A DNA stretch of 64,000 nucleotides from Zoroaster sp. YZ-2022 (taxonomy: Eukaryota; Echinodermata; Asteroidea; Forcipulatida; Zoroasteridae), in the NCBI GenBank assembly GCA_029582265.1, contig CM055835.1, positions 14,935,498 through 14,999,497 of the forward strand, in the 5' to 3' direction. The translations under genes were made by a program, and so were the position numbers. How positions within the stretch are numbered: position 1 is the stretch's first letter; each line of letters begins with the position of its first letter. Shown piece after piece: positions 41,045-54,403 of the stretch. Below the pieces are notes generated by a model. It was not told where the DNA came from. It saw only the letters and a list, made by a program, of their open reading frames with translations, and ran no database searches.

Positions 41045-41229
41045 AATGCCGAACTCTGGGAAATGCTGCTGCTTATTCCTTGTGATTAGGATGGTTTTGC
41101 CACTGAGTAGATTGGGAGACGGGGACTTCTCTAAATTATCTTCACTGCCGCTGAGTGAGATGAGTTGACTGTGTTGATTGTGGGAACTTACTACAAGACT
41201 TACCCCTTATTAACTTTGAGGAAAAATAC

Positions 41230-42015
41230 AAGACTAGGAGATGAGCCATGAAGATGCTGCAGGAGCTGAGACATGAAGATGTTGCAGGAGACGAGCCATG
41301 AAAATGATACAAGCGATCAGCCATAAAGATGTTGCAGGAGACGACCCATGAAGATACTGCAGGAGCTAGCCATGAAGATGTTGCAGGAGACAAGTCACGA
41401 AAATTCTGCAGAAGATGCTTCAGGTGCTAGCCATGAAGATGCTAGCCATGAAGATGCCTCATGTGCAAGCCATGAAGATGTTTCAGGTGACGAGCCATGA
41501 AGATGTTGCAGGAGATAAACCATGCAGATGCTTCAGGAGACAAGACATGAAGATGTTGCAGGAGATGAGCCATGAGGATGATGCAAGAGTTGAGCCATGA
41601 GGATGATTCAGGTGCTAGACATGAAGATGCTTCAGGAGACGAGCCATGAAGATGCTTCAGGAGACGAGCCATGAAGATGTTGCAGGAGATGAGCCATGAG
41701 GATGATTCAGGTGCTAGACATGAAGATGCTTCAGGAGACGAGCCATGAAGATGCTTCAGGAGACGAGCCATGAAGATGATGCAAGAGATGAGCCATGAGG
41801 ATGATTCAGGTGCTAGACATGAAGATGCTTCAGGAGACGAGCCATGAAGATGATGCAAGAGATGAGCCATGAAGATGCTTCAGGAGACGAGCCATGAAGA
41901 TGCTTCAGGAGACGAGCCATGAAGATGATGCAAGAGATGAGCCATGTCAGGTGCTAGACATGAAGATGCTTCAGGAGACGAGCCATGAAGATGTTGCAGG
42001 AGATGATACATGAAG
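41230..42015. repeat. ~25-bp minisatellite with ~99-bp higher-order unit
   Basis: More than 25 units of GACGAGCCATGAAGATGCTT plus CAGGA with variants (TTGCAGGAGAT, ATGATGCAAGAGAT, GTGCTAGACATG). Four units form a ~99-bp super-unit in the second half. The minus-strand frame across it is a repeat translation. Confidence 0.95.
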
Positions 42016-43037
42016 ATGCTCTGGGTCATGCCAGTATAAAATAAAATATAAATAACTCAATTCAGTACAGTAGCGCACAAGTTAATATTCATTCTCCACA
42101 TTTGTTGAATACTATTTGTACATCGTTACACCTATTTAACGTTATTTTAGCACTGATAGCAACATTCACGGACACGGCCGGACATAACAATTGCATGCCA
42201 ATCACAACTTACGTCTTAACGATTAAATAATTATTGGCCTTTTTAATCTAAAACCTATTTTAATCTAAAATTGCAATCCAAAAACCCTTTTTAAGAACCT
42301 GTAAATCATTGTTGTCTAGACTATGGATTACTTACCTGGACATAAGTGGCGAAGAAAGTTGACCTTTTGAGAGCCTCGTGAGCAGACGACAGTAGTTGCA
42401 CAGTAATGAAATTTGTGTGTATACGAACGCGCTCCCTGTCGACACCTGCATAATATGATACGCATGGGAAAAGAAAACCAGTCTAAACCATTGTTTGACT
42501 ATTCATAAGTCTTGGATCGATTCGAGATGTTATTGATGGCTATGTGTTCGTCGAATGAAGAGCGCCCTCGCCCAGCCGTTTTTACCAAGCTAGCCTGATG
42601 ATTTTATTTATTTATTTTTTAGAAAGGAAACAATCTTAATATTGTCCAAATAATTGTCGGAGGCTTTATGAAGGAACTCATAAGGTACTTTTAGGCTAAA
42701 AAAAGACTAAATACTAAACCTAATAACTGATTTTAGTCTTTCTATTTCCCTTTGAGACTGCTAGGTTCGAAACGTAAGACCAATGTCTTTTACTCCCTAT
42801 CATTTTGATTGGTATACAGTTTGCAGCAGCTAAACATGTATTCCAATCCGAAAATATCAAATCCGATCCAACAAAATGATCCAATCCGATACCTGTCTGC
42901 AGAAAATTAATTATTTCAACTGCGAAACAGTTAACTGCACCCCTACCCCCCTCCCACACACACACAAGAGGGTTGCAATTATATCTAAGCTTCCTGGAAA
43001 GACGACTAACACTCGTTTTTAACAAATCAACTGAACT
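42016..43037. other. Intergenic DNA, no gene seen
   Basis: Mixed AT-rich unique sequence; no supported exon or repeat. Confidence 0.4.
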
Positions 43038-43152
43038 TTTTTCTCCTGAGGACGATCAGAGCATACTGATCGAAACGTCGAGTTGTACCTCCAGTTCTTT
43101 TCAGAACTAATTACTACTCAATTGAGCATTTCACATGGTGTCACCGCAATTA
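43034..43152 (+). mobile_element. Hammerhead-like Penelope relic, third copy (plus orientation)
   Basis: Core at 43043-43082: CTCCTGAGGACGATCAGAGC, then ATACTGATCGAAACGTCGAG. The following ~70 bases (GTACCTCCAGTTCTTTTCAG ... GGTGTCACCGCAATTACTCT) match 1725-1796 in inverted orientation. CTC before the core can pair with GAG after the predicted cleavage site. Confidence 0.5.
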
Positions 43153-45166
43153 CTCTTACTTATCCTCCTCACCATGCAAAGCTACAAGTTCTACCGAACT
43201 TTTCTCCCCCTTTCCAGAATACTAGATCCGCCCATGTCCTTCCCATGTTTTGCGTAGGGCAGTCCCAATATTAAATTGGGCTTCCGGTTTAATTTAACAT
43301 CAAATCTACTAGCCACTGATATGTTTCAACTGCAAGGCTGGAAGTAGGAATAAATAATCCGTTCAGTTGCCATCGGCGTCCAAAGCCATTTGATTTTGAG
43401 TATATATAGACCTATTTTATTAAACAGAGTCATCGGATACGAAATCATATAGTACATTTTTTTCTGTTTTCAATCTCTTTCATTGTGCTCAAAAATATAA
43501 CATTAACAGCTAAATTATGTGACACTGTTCTATTTACTACCAGGTATAACATTAAGTTGTATTTAAGAAAAACGTAAATAAATACTTCGCCCCTGAGTTT
43601 TGGTCAGCTGATCGGAGAGGATGCCAAGTGGGTGGGACTCAATTTAGCAATTAATTTGTGGATACCAGAATATAAACACTACTTGTATTTTGTTTTAAAT
43701 AAAAAAAAAAATTTAATAAATACTTTGACATGTGAAATGTTCAGCTTATTTTCCTTCTGAGTATGCATTCAGATTGTTCATAGGCCTATTTACTTCAACC
43801 ATATGTTTCAACGCAGAATTTCTGTCTTCAGATAACAATTATTTCACTATTTTTACTGTAACGACAACACCAGAGATATAAACAATTCAAAGGATGGTTG
43901 ATACCATCAACAACTTTTCGCCAAGTAAGTTTTCTGTAAAACTGTGATAATTAACAATAATTATGTTTTTCGAGATTACCAAGTGAATGTATAGTGGCTT
44001 TAACTACGGTACGACCGACATAATAGTTCTCGATTTGATACCGGTAAAACATTTGACCTAAGGATATTTTAGTAGTTCAGAGGTGTGTCTTAAAATACCC
44101 ACAATGTGGGAAGGAACAGGAGAACCAAAATGATATATGAGGAGGAGGTCATGAAAGTGAATGCAATTTTCCTTTGATGTAACACTATGAGGTTGGAGTC
44201 ACTGTTTTATTTGTATGCGTGTGGGAGGGAGAGGGCGCTTTAGCCCCTGGCAATGTTATATGCAATATGGACAGTCTTTTTATTCGTAATAAATGTATAC
44301 CCTGATATTTATTGTCTGTTCAGACTGTTTACTTATAGACCTTTCCAGATTTGGCCCTATGCCCCGCTCACCCAACGCTGAGAACTGTTAGTCATGCCAC
44401 CTACACCGATATAAATACTGTAAACTCAAACTGACATAGCAACAGTTGTCAAGGAAAGGCGTAATTGTATAGGTCATTATGATAGGCAGGCGGATCGGTG
44501 TGTTCTAGCCTTTAGTCAAGGCCCACGGAGCAACCGGGAACACAAGACACGAAAAAAAGACCACACATGCTTGCCACGTATACGCCGTTTGCCAAATGCG
44601 TGCGTTACTATTTTCAGGCGTTGCGTTCCGAGTTGCTTCGTGCGCCTCGACTAAAGGCTAGAGTGTTCCGGATCCAAAATCAATAGTGATTCCGCACTCT
44701 ACTATAAAACCTCTGAAACTTTTGGCAGCCAATATTCGGCAGCCATTCATTTCAGTGTACCTGTTAAGTAGAAATGTTCTTTGACAATAGTAATAAGGTA
44801 ACCCTGATGTAACCCTGTTATCTCATGCTTTATCGTAAAATCATGATTTGTGTTTATGTGTTCAGATGATTATTAATACAAACAAAGTACCGTGCAAAGT
44901 TTCAAACATTCACGAATTCCCTTGGTGTTGATCGCTTATGACCCAGTGCAACAAATGCAAAGGCATGCAATTTGCACCGATGAACACAATATCCAGAAAC
45001 TACACAAATACAATTACTAAGTGAGTCACCACACACTAACAAGACGTGCAACTGACGTGCAACTGACACGCAACTGAAGCACTGTGCACGCAACTGAAGT
45101 TCAAGATTCAACTACATGGTCCAACATATGTGTACTTTGTGAGTACAGAACACTTTACAACAAACA
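43153..45166. other. Upstream region of the lipocalin-thyroglobulin gene
   Basis: No coding exon recognised. A TATAAAA lies at 44703, about 460 bases before the start codon, and could be the core promoter if the 5' UTR is unspliced. 43862-43990 resembles 48205-48318, including a GTAAGT donor-like site. Confidence 0.4.
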
Positions 45167-48100
45167 ATGGAGTGTATTGTTATTAAACTTACTGTGTTTG
45201 TGGCCTTGATGGTCTGCGTGGCTTGCGTACCAACGCCGTTCCGGTTGGAGAGGAGTTGCCACATTGATGATTTTCAACTTCAGGAGAACTTCTCTTTGGA
45301 AAGGGTAGGTGTTAATTTTTTCCCTCAATATTATAGGGATTTTTTCCAGGACAAAAATGAAATAATTTGTTGTTTTAATTCTTCATTTGTGACATAATCA
45401 ACATAGATATGAATGGGTAGGAATTACAAAAAGGAGGGGGGAAATATAATCCCCCACATTTTTCGTCTATTAATTATTTTTTAACGGGGGATACCAAAAC
45501 AAACTCTTTTTGCAAAAAATACTTCATTCGAGCGAACGTAACAATAACGATCCCTCCTCCACACGGTGACCCCCAATGATCCCAATCCCTCCTAGTTCGG
45601 CCCGTAGGCTGCACCCAAATCCGCCTCCGCAAGTAACCTATACAAAATGTAAAATAATTTAACAAATTGATCATACCGTACGAAACTACATGCTTTAAAG
45701 AGGAAACGAATTAAGCTAGAGTGCCTACTTAGATTGAAGTGCATGACGACATGAAGGAAGTTTTGAATCCAGGATTTTTCCAATATATGGGTGTAACCCA
45801 GTCGCACAGCTTCCCCCGCTTTTATGCATCATATTTGGGGCAAAACAATTAAGAGTTAGTAATTTATGTTTTTCTTACAGTAATTTGTTTTTAAGTTTAA
45901 AATAAAACATCTGGCACGGACCGAGGGGGAAGGGGATCGGGGAATGCTCTGTGCGTCTTCTTCACCACCCATCCGCGGATCTAGTAGAACCTACAATTTC
46001 TCAGGCCAAAAGCTGGATGGGGCAGTGGGTGCTCTCTGATGCAGTATGAGCGTGTTAAGGACCACATTTGTGAAGTATTCTAGCTAATGTATAGATGTGA
46101 ATCCCAAGCTCCCTGGATCCGCCCTTGTCCGCCACTCTGCATGTGTGAGCCCCGTGAAAGGGACAGCCTTACAGACAACAGGAAATATTTGATTCAAGAT
46201 GCTCAGTAGTGCGTTCTGCGCGCTTTACAACGACTTATTTTACGTTTTGTGGGGCTGCAAGAAAAAACTGTAGCATACTCCTCATATCAGGATAGGTCTA
46301 CACAAATATTTAGGGCATTATATTGTATTAGTCATCAACAGTGGGGAATAATTATTGGTATACTGTCCCCCACCGCACTCTAAAAAGTTGGGAATGCCAA
46401 TCGACGCCAATGAAGGGAAAATGGGGTGGTGGATTCTTGTTCCATCCAGTGTCCCAACAAATCTGTCCAATAATGTAGATATGCCTCTGTGCGAGCGCGT
46501 AGCTGCGACATAGGAGCCTGCAGAGATAGGTCGAGGGTTGAGAGACAGTTACCATACATTGGTCGAGTTTGGCTGCATGTATGCAATGGATCTCCATTAT
46601 TTTCTACACAAACATTGAGTACTAATAAAAACAACGATAAGGTTAATTAAAATATAACTAGGCCTAAATAGAAAAAAAAAACTTTTAAAAGTTTATTGTA
46701 AAATTTATAAAATTCCACATGAGAATGAATACAACAGTTCTGAATGCATTTTCACTATTTTCTCGTTTACAACACGCAACGTAATAAGTGGAAACTTTAT
46801 TTCACAGTATGGTTGTCAAGTATAATATCTTGATTCAAAGAGAGTAAGCATATTGGCCCTAATTGTTACCGTACTTGTAGGAACATTGTAATTTTGTTCT
46901 CTTCCTTTTAATCCTACTATAGCTAAACTTCAGTGGCAAAATAAGTCAACTGACTCTTTTGACTGTTGACCCAAATGTGCACACGGGCATTTTTGACTGG
47001 TTTTTCTTTCATTTTGACCACACTCAACAATACCATACAATGCTTTTACCAGTCAAAAACGGTCCACTCATTTTAACTTTTAAGTGCATTAGAAGTATAT
47101 CAACATTTTGACTGATTTTGACCCTTGTAGTCACAGAAGGGTTAATATGCATTTACCCCAATAAGTTTGCCTGGGTGTGAGTGTTTTATTTTGTTTTGTT
47201 TTTGTTGTTTTTGTTTGCAATCTCGGTGCCCTTTTCACAAATTGTACAATGTATTATTTCTGTCTAAACAAATTCTGTCTATAAACTTGTGTTACAATAC
47301 AATTATTGTTCGATTAGGTGAGCAAATAGATTAATAGATTAAATGTGTAACCTTAACATAGGCATGGGACTTTGAACAATGGCAAATCCCTTTGTTCTTT
47401 AAGTTCGCTATGTTTGTATTCCAGGGTTACCATATAGATAAACCTGTTGAGTTCTTTTTTGTAATGCGGTGGAAAGGAGGCGAACGCACTGTAAAAACTT
47501 TTTGTATGTTCCCGTTCACCAAAATTCCGTTCACATCTAGACTTTAAAAATATTTCTAAACACTTAGCTCACTGTTTTCACATTGTTTAGACTAAAACAT
47601 GTTTAGATTGTGCTTTTCTGTGATGTGTGTTTGAATACTAAATGTCATATGAACAGGTGTCAACAAGCTTCAGCTTTGTGACATGTACAGAGGATAGCCG
47701 TGTAGCGTTTAAACGCATTCCTAAGCGCGTTTATTTGCATATGTTTAAATTCTAAACACTATTTTTACAGTGTACCCCCACCCCCAGCTAACTGAGTGAG
47801 GTCACCTTGGGGCCATTTTACTACTCCACATCCAAACAGGCCACAAAAGAAAGGAAAGCAAAGTGAACGCACAATGAACACAAAAGGAATGCACATACAA
47901 TATGGGAGCAGCAACCGTGGCATCCAATGGCTTCTTTGTAAGCACTTGACCCTCTATCCAATCAGTGTAATATAGACCAGTGGTTAGCATTACAAAGCAT
48001 GAGAGCAGCAACATGGCATGCAGTGGCTGCGTTGTAAGCGCTTGATTCTCTATCCAGTCAGAATAATACAAGTGATCAGTGCCCATCATCCATATGTATA

Positions 48101-50941
48101 AATAAATTGTGCCAAAATTAATTTATGACTGGACCCATCCCCTCATACGTTAGAAAACTGTTATTTTTGTGAAATACTTAATTTCAAATTAAGTATTTAT
48201 TTTCCTATCTCGATTATCAGTGTTCAATATTTCAAGGGATGTTTGATCCATCATCAATTTTACACCAAGTAAGTTTTATGTAAAACTGAGTTCATTTATG
48301 TTTTTTGAGATGACCAATAGTATATAGGAGTATTAACATATATGCATAAACAAAACAAAAAAATAGTATAATTTTGTTTGTTTTACCTTAGTTCATGGGA
48401 ACATGGTACGCTGTGGCCCACGTGCAAAGGACTGACTACCCGTACCAGAGACGTTCTCACTACGCACTTCGTGAAGATGGGACCATTTCCATGAAAACCA
48501 ACCGAGTTATGCGGTAGGATATCATTATCTAAACTAATGTTACTTATATTAAGCAACTAATCCAAATTAAACGTCTGGTGTCGGCGTTGTGCCTACTGGG
48601 ATGCAGGGTACTACTTTGCCGGCACAAGGCACTGTATGGGGATGTGATATGACGCGCGCATGGTACTATAAAATGTACCGTATCACAGCCAGCTGCCAGT
48701 ATTTATCAGAGGAATTTACACATGCATACACGGTCAATGGTAATTAAGGGGAAGCTGTTAATGTTGAACAAAAAATACTTCTTAGAATATGCTTACTTTC
48801 TTTGAACCAAGATGTAAATAAAACAACCAACCTGTAAAAGTTTTACCTCAATGCTGAATCTAAATCATTAAAAAAGTCTGAAAAACATTCACAATTTTTA
48901 CAGAAAATACTTGTGAAAGTTCATATCTTGTGAATACTTCAATGGGGTGAAATACATTGACATTTTATATTGATTCGCATTGTGAAAAGTCCTACTTTAG
49001 GGCCTATTACACAAAAGCAGTTTAAGCTGTTTCAGACTCATTTTTAAATTTGTGTCACAATTTTGCTATGCAAATATGAAATGCATGTTGATATTAAAAG
49101 CAAAGGGCAGGAGGGTGGTATACCCTCTACTTCTTCTTGTCTGTAAAGTTGTTCTCCCCCTTCCCCACCCCCGCCACTCTGTATCGTCCACCGCTGGCTA
49201 CAGCAATGTTTTCTTATCAAGAGTCACTGCTTGATGGCATTTACTTTGTCTGTGAGCAGGCCTGGAGACTGCAACTCATGGCACTTTGAGGCATCAGGTC
49301 AGATTGATGAGGAATCCAATCATCCCGCCAAGATGTGGTTATATCCTCCAATGCCCAACTATCCACCTGGTAAATAAACATGTTATTCGTATTACAAAAA
49401 GTGTAGATGAGGGGACTGGAGGGGAAGAGGACAGGGGAGAGAATGGGTGAAGGGGCCTTGTATCTTTGGTGCCCAGATTTTTGATAAACACCATAATTAC
49501 TCTGGTTTTTACACCTAATACTGAATGTTAAATAAAATCAATGTACAGTCAATGGCCCTTGGAGGGGAAGGGAAGAGAAAGGGGGAAGGTGCCTCATATC
49601 TTTGGTGCCCAGATTTTGATAAACTCCATACTTACACTGGATCAAAAATCATAATCAAACAGTGCAGTGGAGGCGAATTGCAGGAACAGGGGAGAGAAAG
49701 AGGCATTATATCTTTGGTGCCCAGATTATCAACACTGGGTATACATCTTATTATAAATCAATACAATTTGCATATTTTTGTAGTGTTTTTGTTATCTTTC
49801 AAGTTTTTAATGGACCTTATTTCTCAATTCCCTCTGGCTTCCATGTGTGGAAACAGCAATATCCTGTGGAGAATGACAGACTCGAGACTCTCATCACCTG
49901 TGTCTGTATCCTCCACTCACCCTATACTGACTAAACTGTTATCTCATCACCAGTTCTTCTCAGAACCAACCCTTATTACATATCGTAAGAGATTATTACT
50001 ACTACCATAAACCTTACTCTTACTGTACTTCTAACATGCCAAGCATCAAATCCTACTTTTTTATTTCCAGAGAACTACTGGGTTGTAAGCACAGACTACA
50101 TCACCTATGCCGTGGTGTATAGTTGTAGTCAACAGAAACAAGATGGATCCTGTACTCGGAGAGGTGAACATGCTTGGCTCATGGGGAGAGTTCCGGGGGG
50201 AATGTCTCAGCAAGTACGTGCCGAGGTCTCAGAGATGATGTCAGCTTTATGTATCAGACCAGAACGGCTGAATGATGTGCCACTTGGTAAGGCCAAGACT
50301 AAAACCCTAAAAACTAATCCACACCACAAAGCCCCAATTATTTGAATATTCTCAGAAATCACAACATGCCACATCACATCCTAATTGATTTTAAGCTATG
50401 TCCAGACCCAAGAACGTTGAAATCAACCCCTGATAAAGGACCTAAGCATGCAGGGAATAATTGTCTTGTATGGGATAATCCCTAGAACAGTAAATAGCAA
50501 ATATAGGCACCCAGTGGCACCTCCTGGATGGTAAATTTACATATTCTATGATAACAAAAAAGGGGAGGGGGTGTTCAGGTCTCCCCCCCCCCCCGGATCC
50601 AACCAATGAACAACCCCCCCCCCCCAATGTTTAATGAATAATAAAATAAATTTAAACAGACATGTTCTTGCCCATTTTGTTATATGATTTTGCCCATTTT
50701 GTTATATGATTTTCCCCCTCCCCCCAAAAAAAACCAATGTTTGGGGGAGGGGATCAGTCCCCTAGCCATCAGTACTATGCACTAAACTGCTCAATGATGA
50801 TTTCAGGTTGAACATGTTTAAAGTTTAATTTTCTCTGAACTTGTGTTATGGTAGACTGTGATAAAGAGTTAAGAGTGAAGCCAGATCCTCTCACCGCCTC
50901 CAGAGGATGTCTGGAAGATAGGAGTGGTACCTGTAGTGATG
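45167..50941 (+). other. Lipocalin domain 1 (exons 1-5, residues ~30-224)
   Basis: The three lipocalin conserved regions are visible: GTWY at residues 49-52 (GxW), STDYITYAVVYSC at 130-142 (TDYxxY), and WLMGR with the arginine at 163. Between them, GDCNSWHFEA and HPAKMWLYPP match the RBP4 layout, as does the C-terminal helix QQVRAEVSEMMSALCI. Exon 5 adds a short cysteine-bearing tail (DCDKELR...GCLEDRSGTCSD). Confidence 0.88.
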
Positions 50942-53900
50942 GTGAGTTTCATTCATCATTGAGAAAAAGTGGAGGGGGAAAGGATGACATTTTAAGCCCT
51001 TAACATAAGGCTGTTCCGGGTATTCGGGTACCCAGATACCCGACCGAAACTGTCATTACCTGGTTCCATTTTTTTGTTCCAATTTTTATATATTTTTTTT
51101 TATGTAAGTCGCCCATAAGGCCAAAAGGCCACTCAAGGTGAGGGCTAACAAGAAAATTAGTCAAGTTAAGAGAAACCTGTTGACATTACGCTTGAACTTA
51201 AATAGATTGTATGCAACAGGGAAACAAGATGAAGGAAGGGAATTCCAAAGTGAAGCAGTACGTGGGAAGAAACTTGTTGAGTACATCTTAGAATTGCATT
51301 TGGGAACTGTGACTGTATGAGGATGTGAATGGACTGAGAAGCGAGTAGTGCGACCAAAAGGACGGTTTGGAGGGATGACCGACGAAAGACCGTTGGAGCA
51401 CATACCATGATAGTATCTATAGAAGAGACAAAGTGAGGATACATTGCGACGATGAATAAGGGGTTCCAATGAAGCTGCCAGTTCATGACCTACCAGGTTA
51501 ACAACACGCCGCTGTATTTTGTCTAGCAGGAATAGGTGACAAGCTGGAGCACCAGACCAGATGTGACAACGGTACTCCATAACAGGGCGAATTGTAGTTT
51601 TGTAAAGGTACAGAATGGCAGAGGGGGGAAGACATTTCCGAGCACGGTACAGACAATTAACCTATGCGCTGAGAGGCTCTTTTGGCAATTCCACAGATGT
51701 ACTTGTCCCAGGATAGTTTATTGGTGATATCAAGACCAAGTAACCGGATGTCACTGACTTCCTGTAACGTTGTAGAATTCATAAACAAGGCTGGTCGATT
51801 ATATGATTTAGATCTGGACAAGGATAACAAATGTGTTTTCTTTTCATTGAATGTGACAAGCCAGTCGTTCCCCCAAGTAGATATATTCATTAGATCATGG
51901 TTGAGAACATTACTAGCTTGGACTCGATGAGTGAAAGACCGGGGGCCATGGTACGTGGTATACAGGGTTGTGTCGTCTGCATAAATGGCAATCTGTGATG
52001 AGACATAATCAGGCAGATCATTGATATACAGCAAGAACAAAGTCGGTCCCAACACAGATCCTTGCGGAACACCTGCATTGACGCTGTGAACTGAAGAAGA
52101 CTGTCCCTCATGAACAACAAAGAATTTCCGTTTGCTGAGGAAACTTGAAATTAAATTGAGTAGTTGACCATAAATGCCATAAGACTTGAGTTTATGGATG
52201 AGACCCCTGTGCCAAACTCTATCAAAGGCCTTAGATATATCAAGAGAAACAAGCCTAGCTTCACCACGTAGATCTAATGGTCTATTCAGGTTCTCAGTGA
52301 TCATAGACAAAAAGTCACCAGTAGATCGAACAACTTTTGAAAATTTTGACTGAACATTTAAGCCACACAAATGATAGTCTCCGATCTTTTGTTAAATTTG
52401 ATTGAGAAACCTGTGTTCATATTGGTTATCTTATACATGCTGAAATATTGATGTGTTTTTACAAAATTGGTTACAGGTACTCCGGTATCTGAAGATTTCC
52501 AATTTTGTGTATCCGGTTCTCGAAAAAACGCACAGCCTTAACTTAACACTACTGGTTATTTTTAAATTAAATTGGTCTATAAGAAGATTGATAAAGAGAT
52601 GAAGGATACAATTATCATATGAAGTTTTTCATTATAAACTGTTTTCCTTTCTATGAAATGGCAAAAAAATAGGTGATGCATCTTTTATCATTGGGTAGTG
52701 AATATTACAAAGATATACACAATGGGAGTTGGAAAAAGAAAGTATCAAGGCAAAAAGGGGTTGGGCACACTACCCATAAAGGGGGAGGGCAGACAAAAAG
52801 TATTGTTAATTTATAGACCCCTACAGGAAGTCAAGTATGAATCAGAGAGTAAAAGGTCTCAACGTAACCACACTTATCCGTAATAATGTCTTTGACAGTT
52901 TGCAAGTGGCACTGACAGTTGGGTATAAACAGAGGAAACCCGTCTAGACCTGGGGGTACATCCCCTTCCTCTTTGCATACCCTCCCTAGATCTGTGTAAA
53001 AAGTTGAGTCAAATCAACAGGGTAAATGCCAAGGAAAAAAGATAAAGTACAGGAGGGAATGCAATTATGGATGACAAGTTGTATTAAAATCCATTTTATA
53101 GTCTGAACCCTTCAAAACCTTTCGAAAGGTCTTTGAAGGGTAAAAATTAGTGATTAGTACAAAGTAGTATGTTCTACACAGTTTAAACTGAGTAGGAGGG
53201 TACAAAAACCTGCAGAATGCACCAGGCTAAATAACTAAAAGAAAACTAAACTAAAAGAACAACACTAACAAGCTTGAATTCCTAGCTATTATATAATTAT
53301 CTTGTAATAGTGCACACAAAAATGTTTGGTAAAATGACATTCAAGGCTGAAATGAGTGGGATAAACATAGGCTATATTACATCTCAAACCAGTCCGTGGA
53401 TAACCAAGGGAAGGTGTCCACAGTGTTTATTAATTTGTAAATTAAAAATAAGTTTCACTGATAAATATATTTGCTTGTTTAAGTAGAAAGTGTGGGTTGG
53501 TGTTTTTGTATTTTCTACAGGTCAAAGCAACCCAAACCCATGTACTATTTCTTCTTTTGAGGTGCAGCAAGATTTCATTGTTGAAAAGGTAATGAGCAAG
53601 CCCCCCCCCCCAAATTTTTTTTTAATAATATTTTTTTTTTGATATTCATGGTTTAATCTGAATGGTTAATCTGAATTGATATGATTTTTGGAAAACGACA
53701 TCAAATACCCATGTTTTGTGTATACAAGATGTCTCAATAGTGATAGGCCTATGCCAATTAACCTTACCATTCATAAACACTGACCACAGCACCTGTTGCA
53801 CATCACATGACCACACAAAACATGGAGTGCCATGGTCGAGGGGTTTAGTGCATCGGATTTGTGTTCTGATGGCTGAGTCGTCAGAATGTGGGTTCGAATC

Positions 53901-54321
53901 CCAACCGCGACCATGGTGCTTGTGTCCTTGAGCAAGACACTTTACCATAATTGCTTCTGTCCACCCAGGGGTAAATGGGTACCTGTGAGGGCAGAGTTGG
54001 TTGTTGTGTTTGATTAGCCCTATATGCGCTGAAATGGCAGCAATTGAGCTGTATACTCCCCAGGGAGCTGAGATCGTTTCAGGAATGATTTATGAGCCTG
54101 ATGAGCAGGGGTAATAATATAATGCGCCTTGAGCACCAGTTTGGTGGGTACGTGCGCTATATAAGTCCTTATTATTTATTATTAATTATTTTTATTATTA
54201 ATTATTTTTATTATTAATTATTTTTATTATTAATTATTTTTATTATTAATTATTTTTATTATTAATTATTTTTATTATTAATTATTTGTATTATTAATTA
54301 TTTGTATTTGTATTTGTATTT

Positions 54322-54403
<82 letters not shown>

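Noticed and set aside
41442..41870. Minus-strand frame with SSPEASSCLAPESSSWL repeats
   Set aside because: Translation of the ~25-bp minisatellite; no gene signals.
49525..50010. 161-codon frame in intron 3
   Set aside because: Spans an intron between two phase-consistent exons and contains a local GGTGCCCAGATT repeat; no domain.
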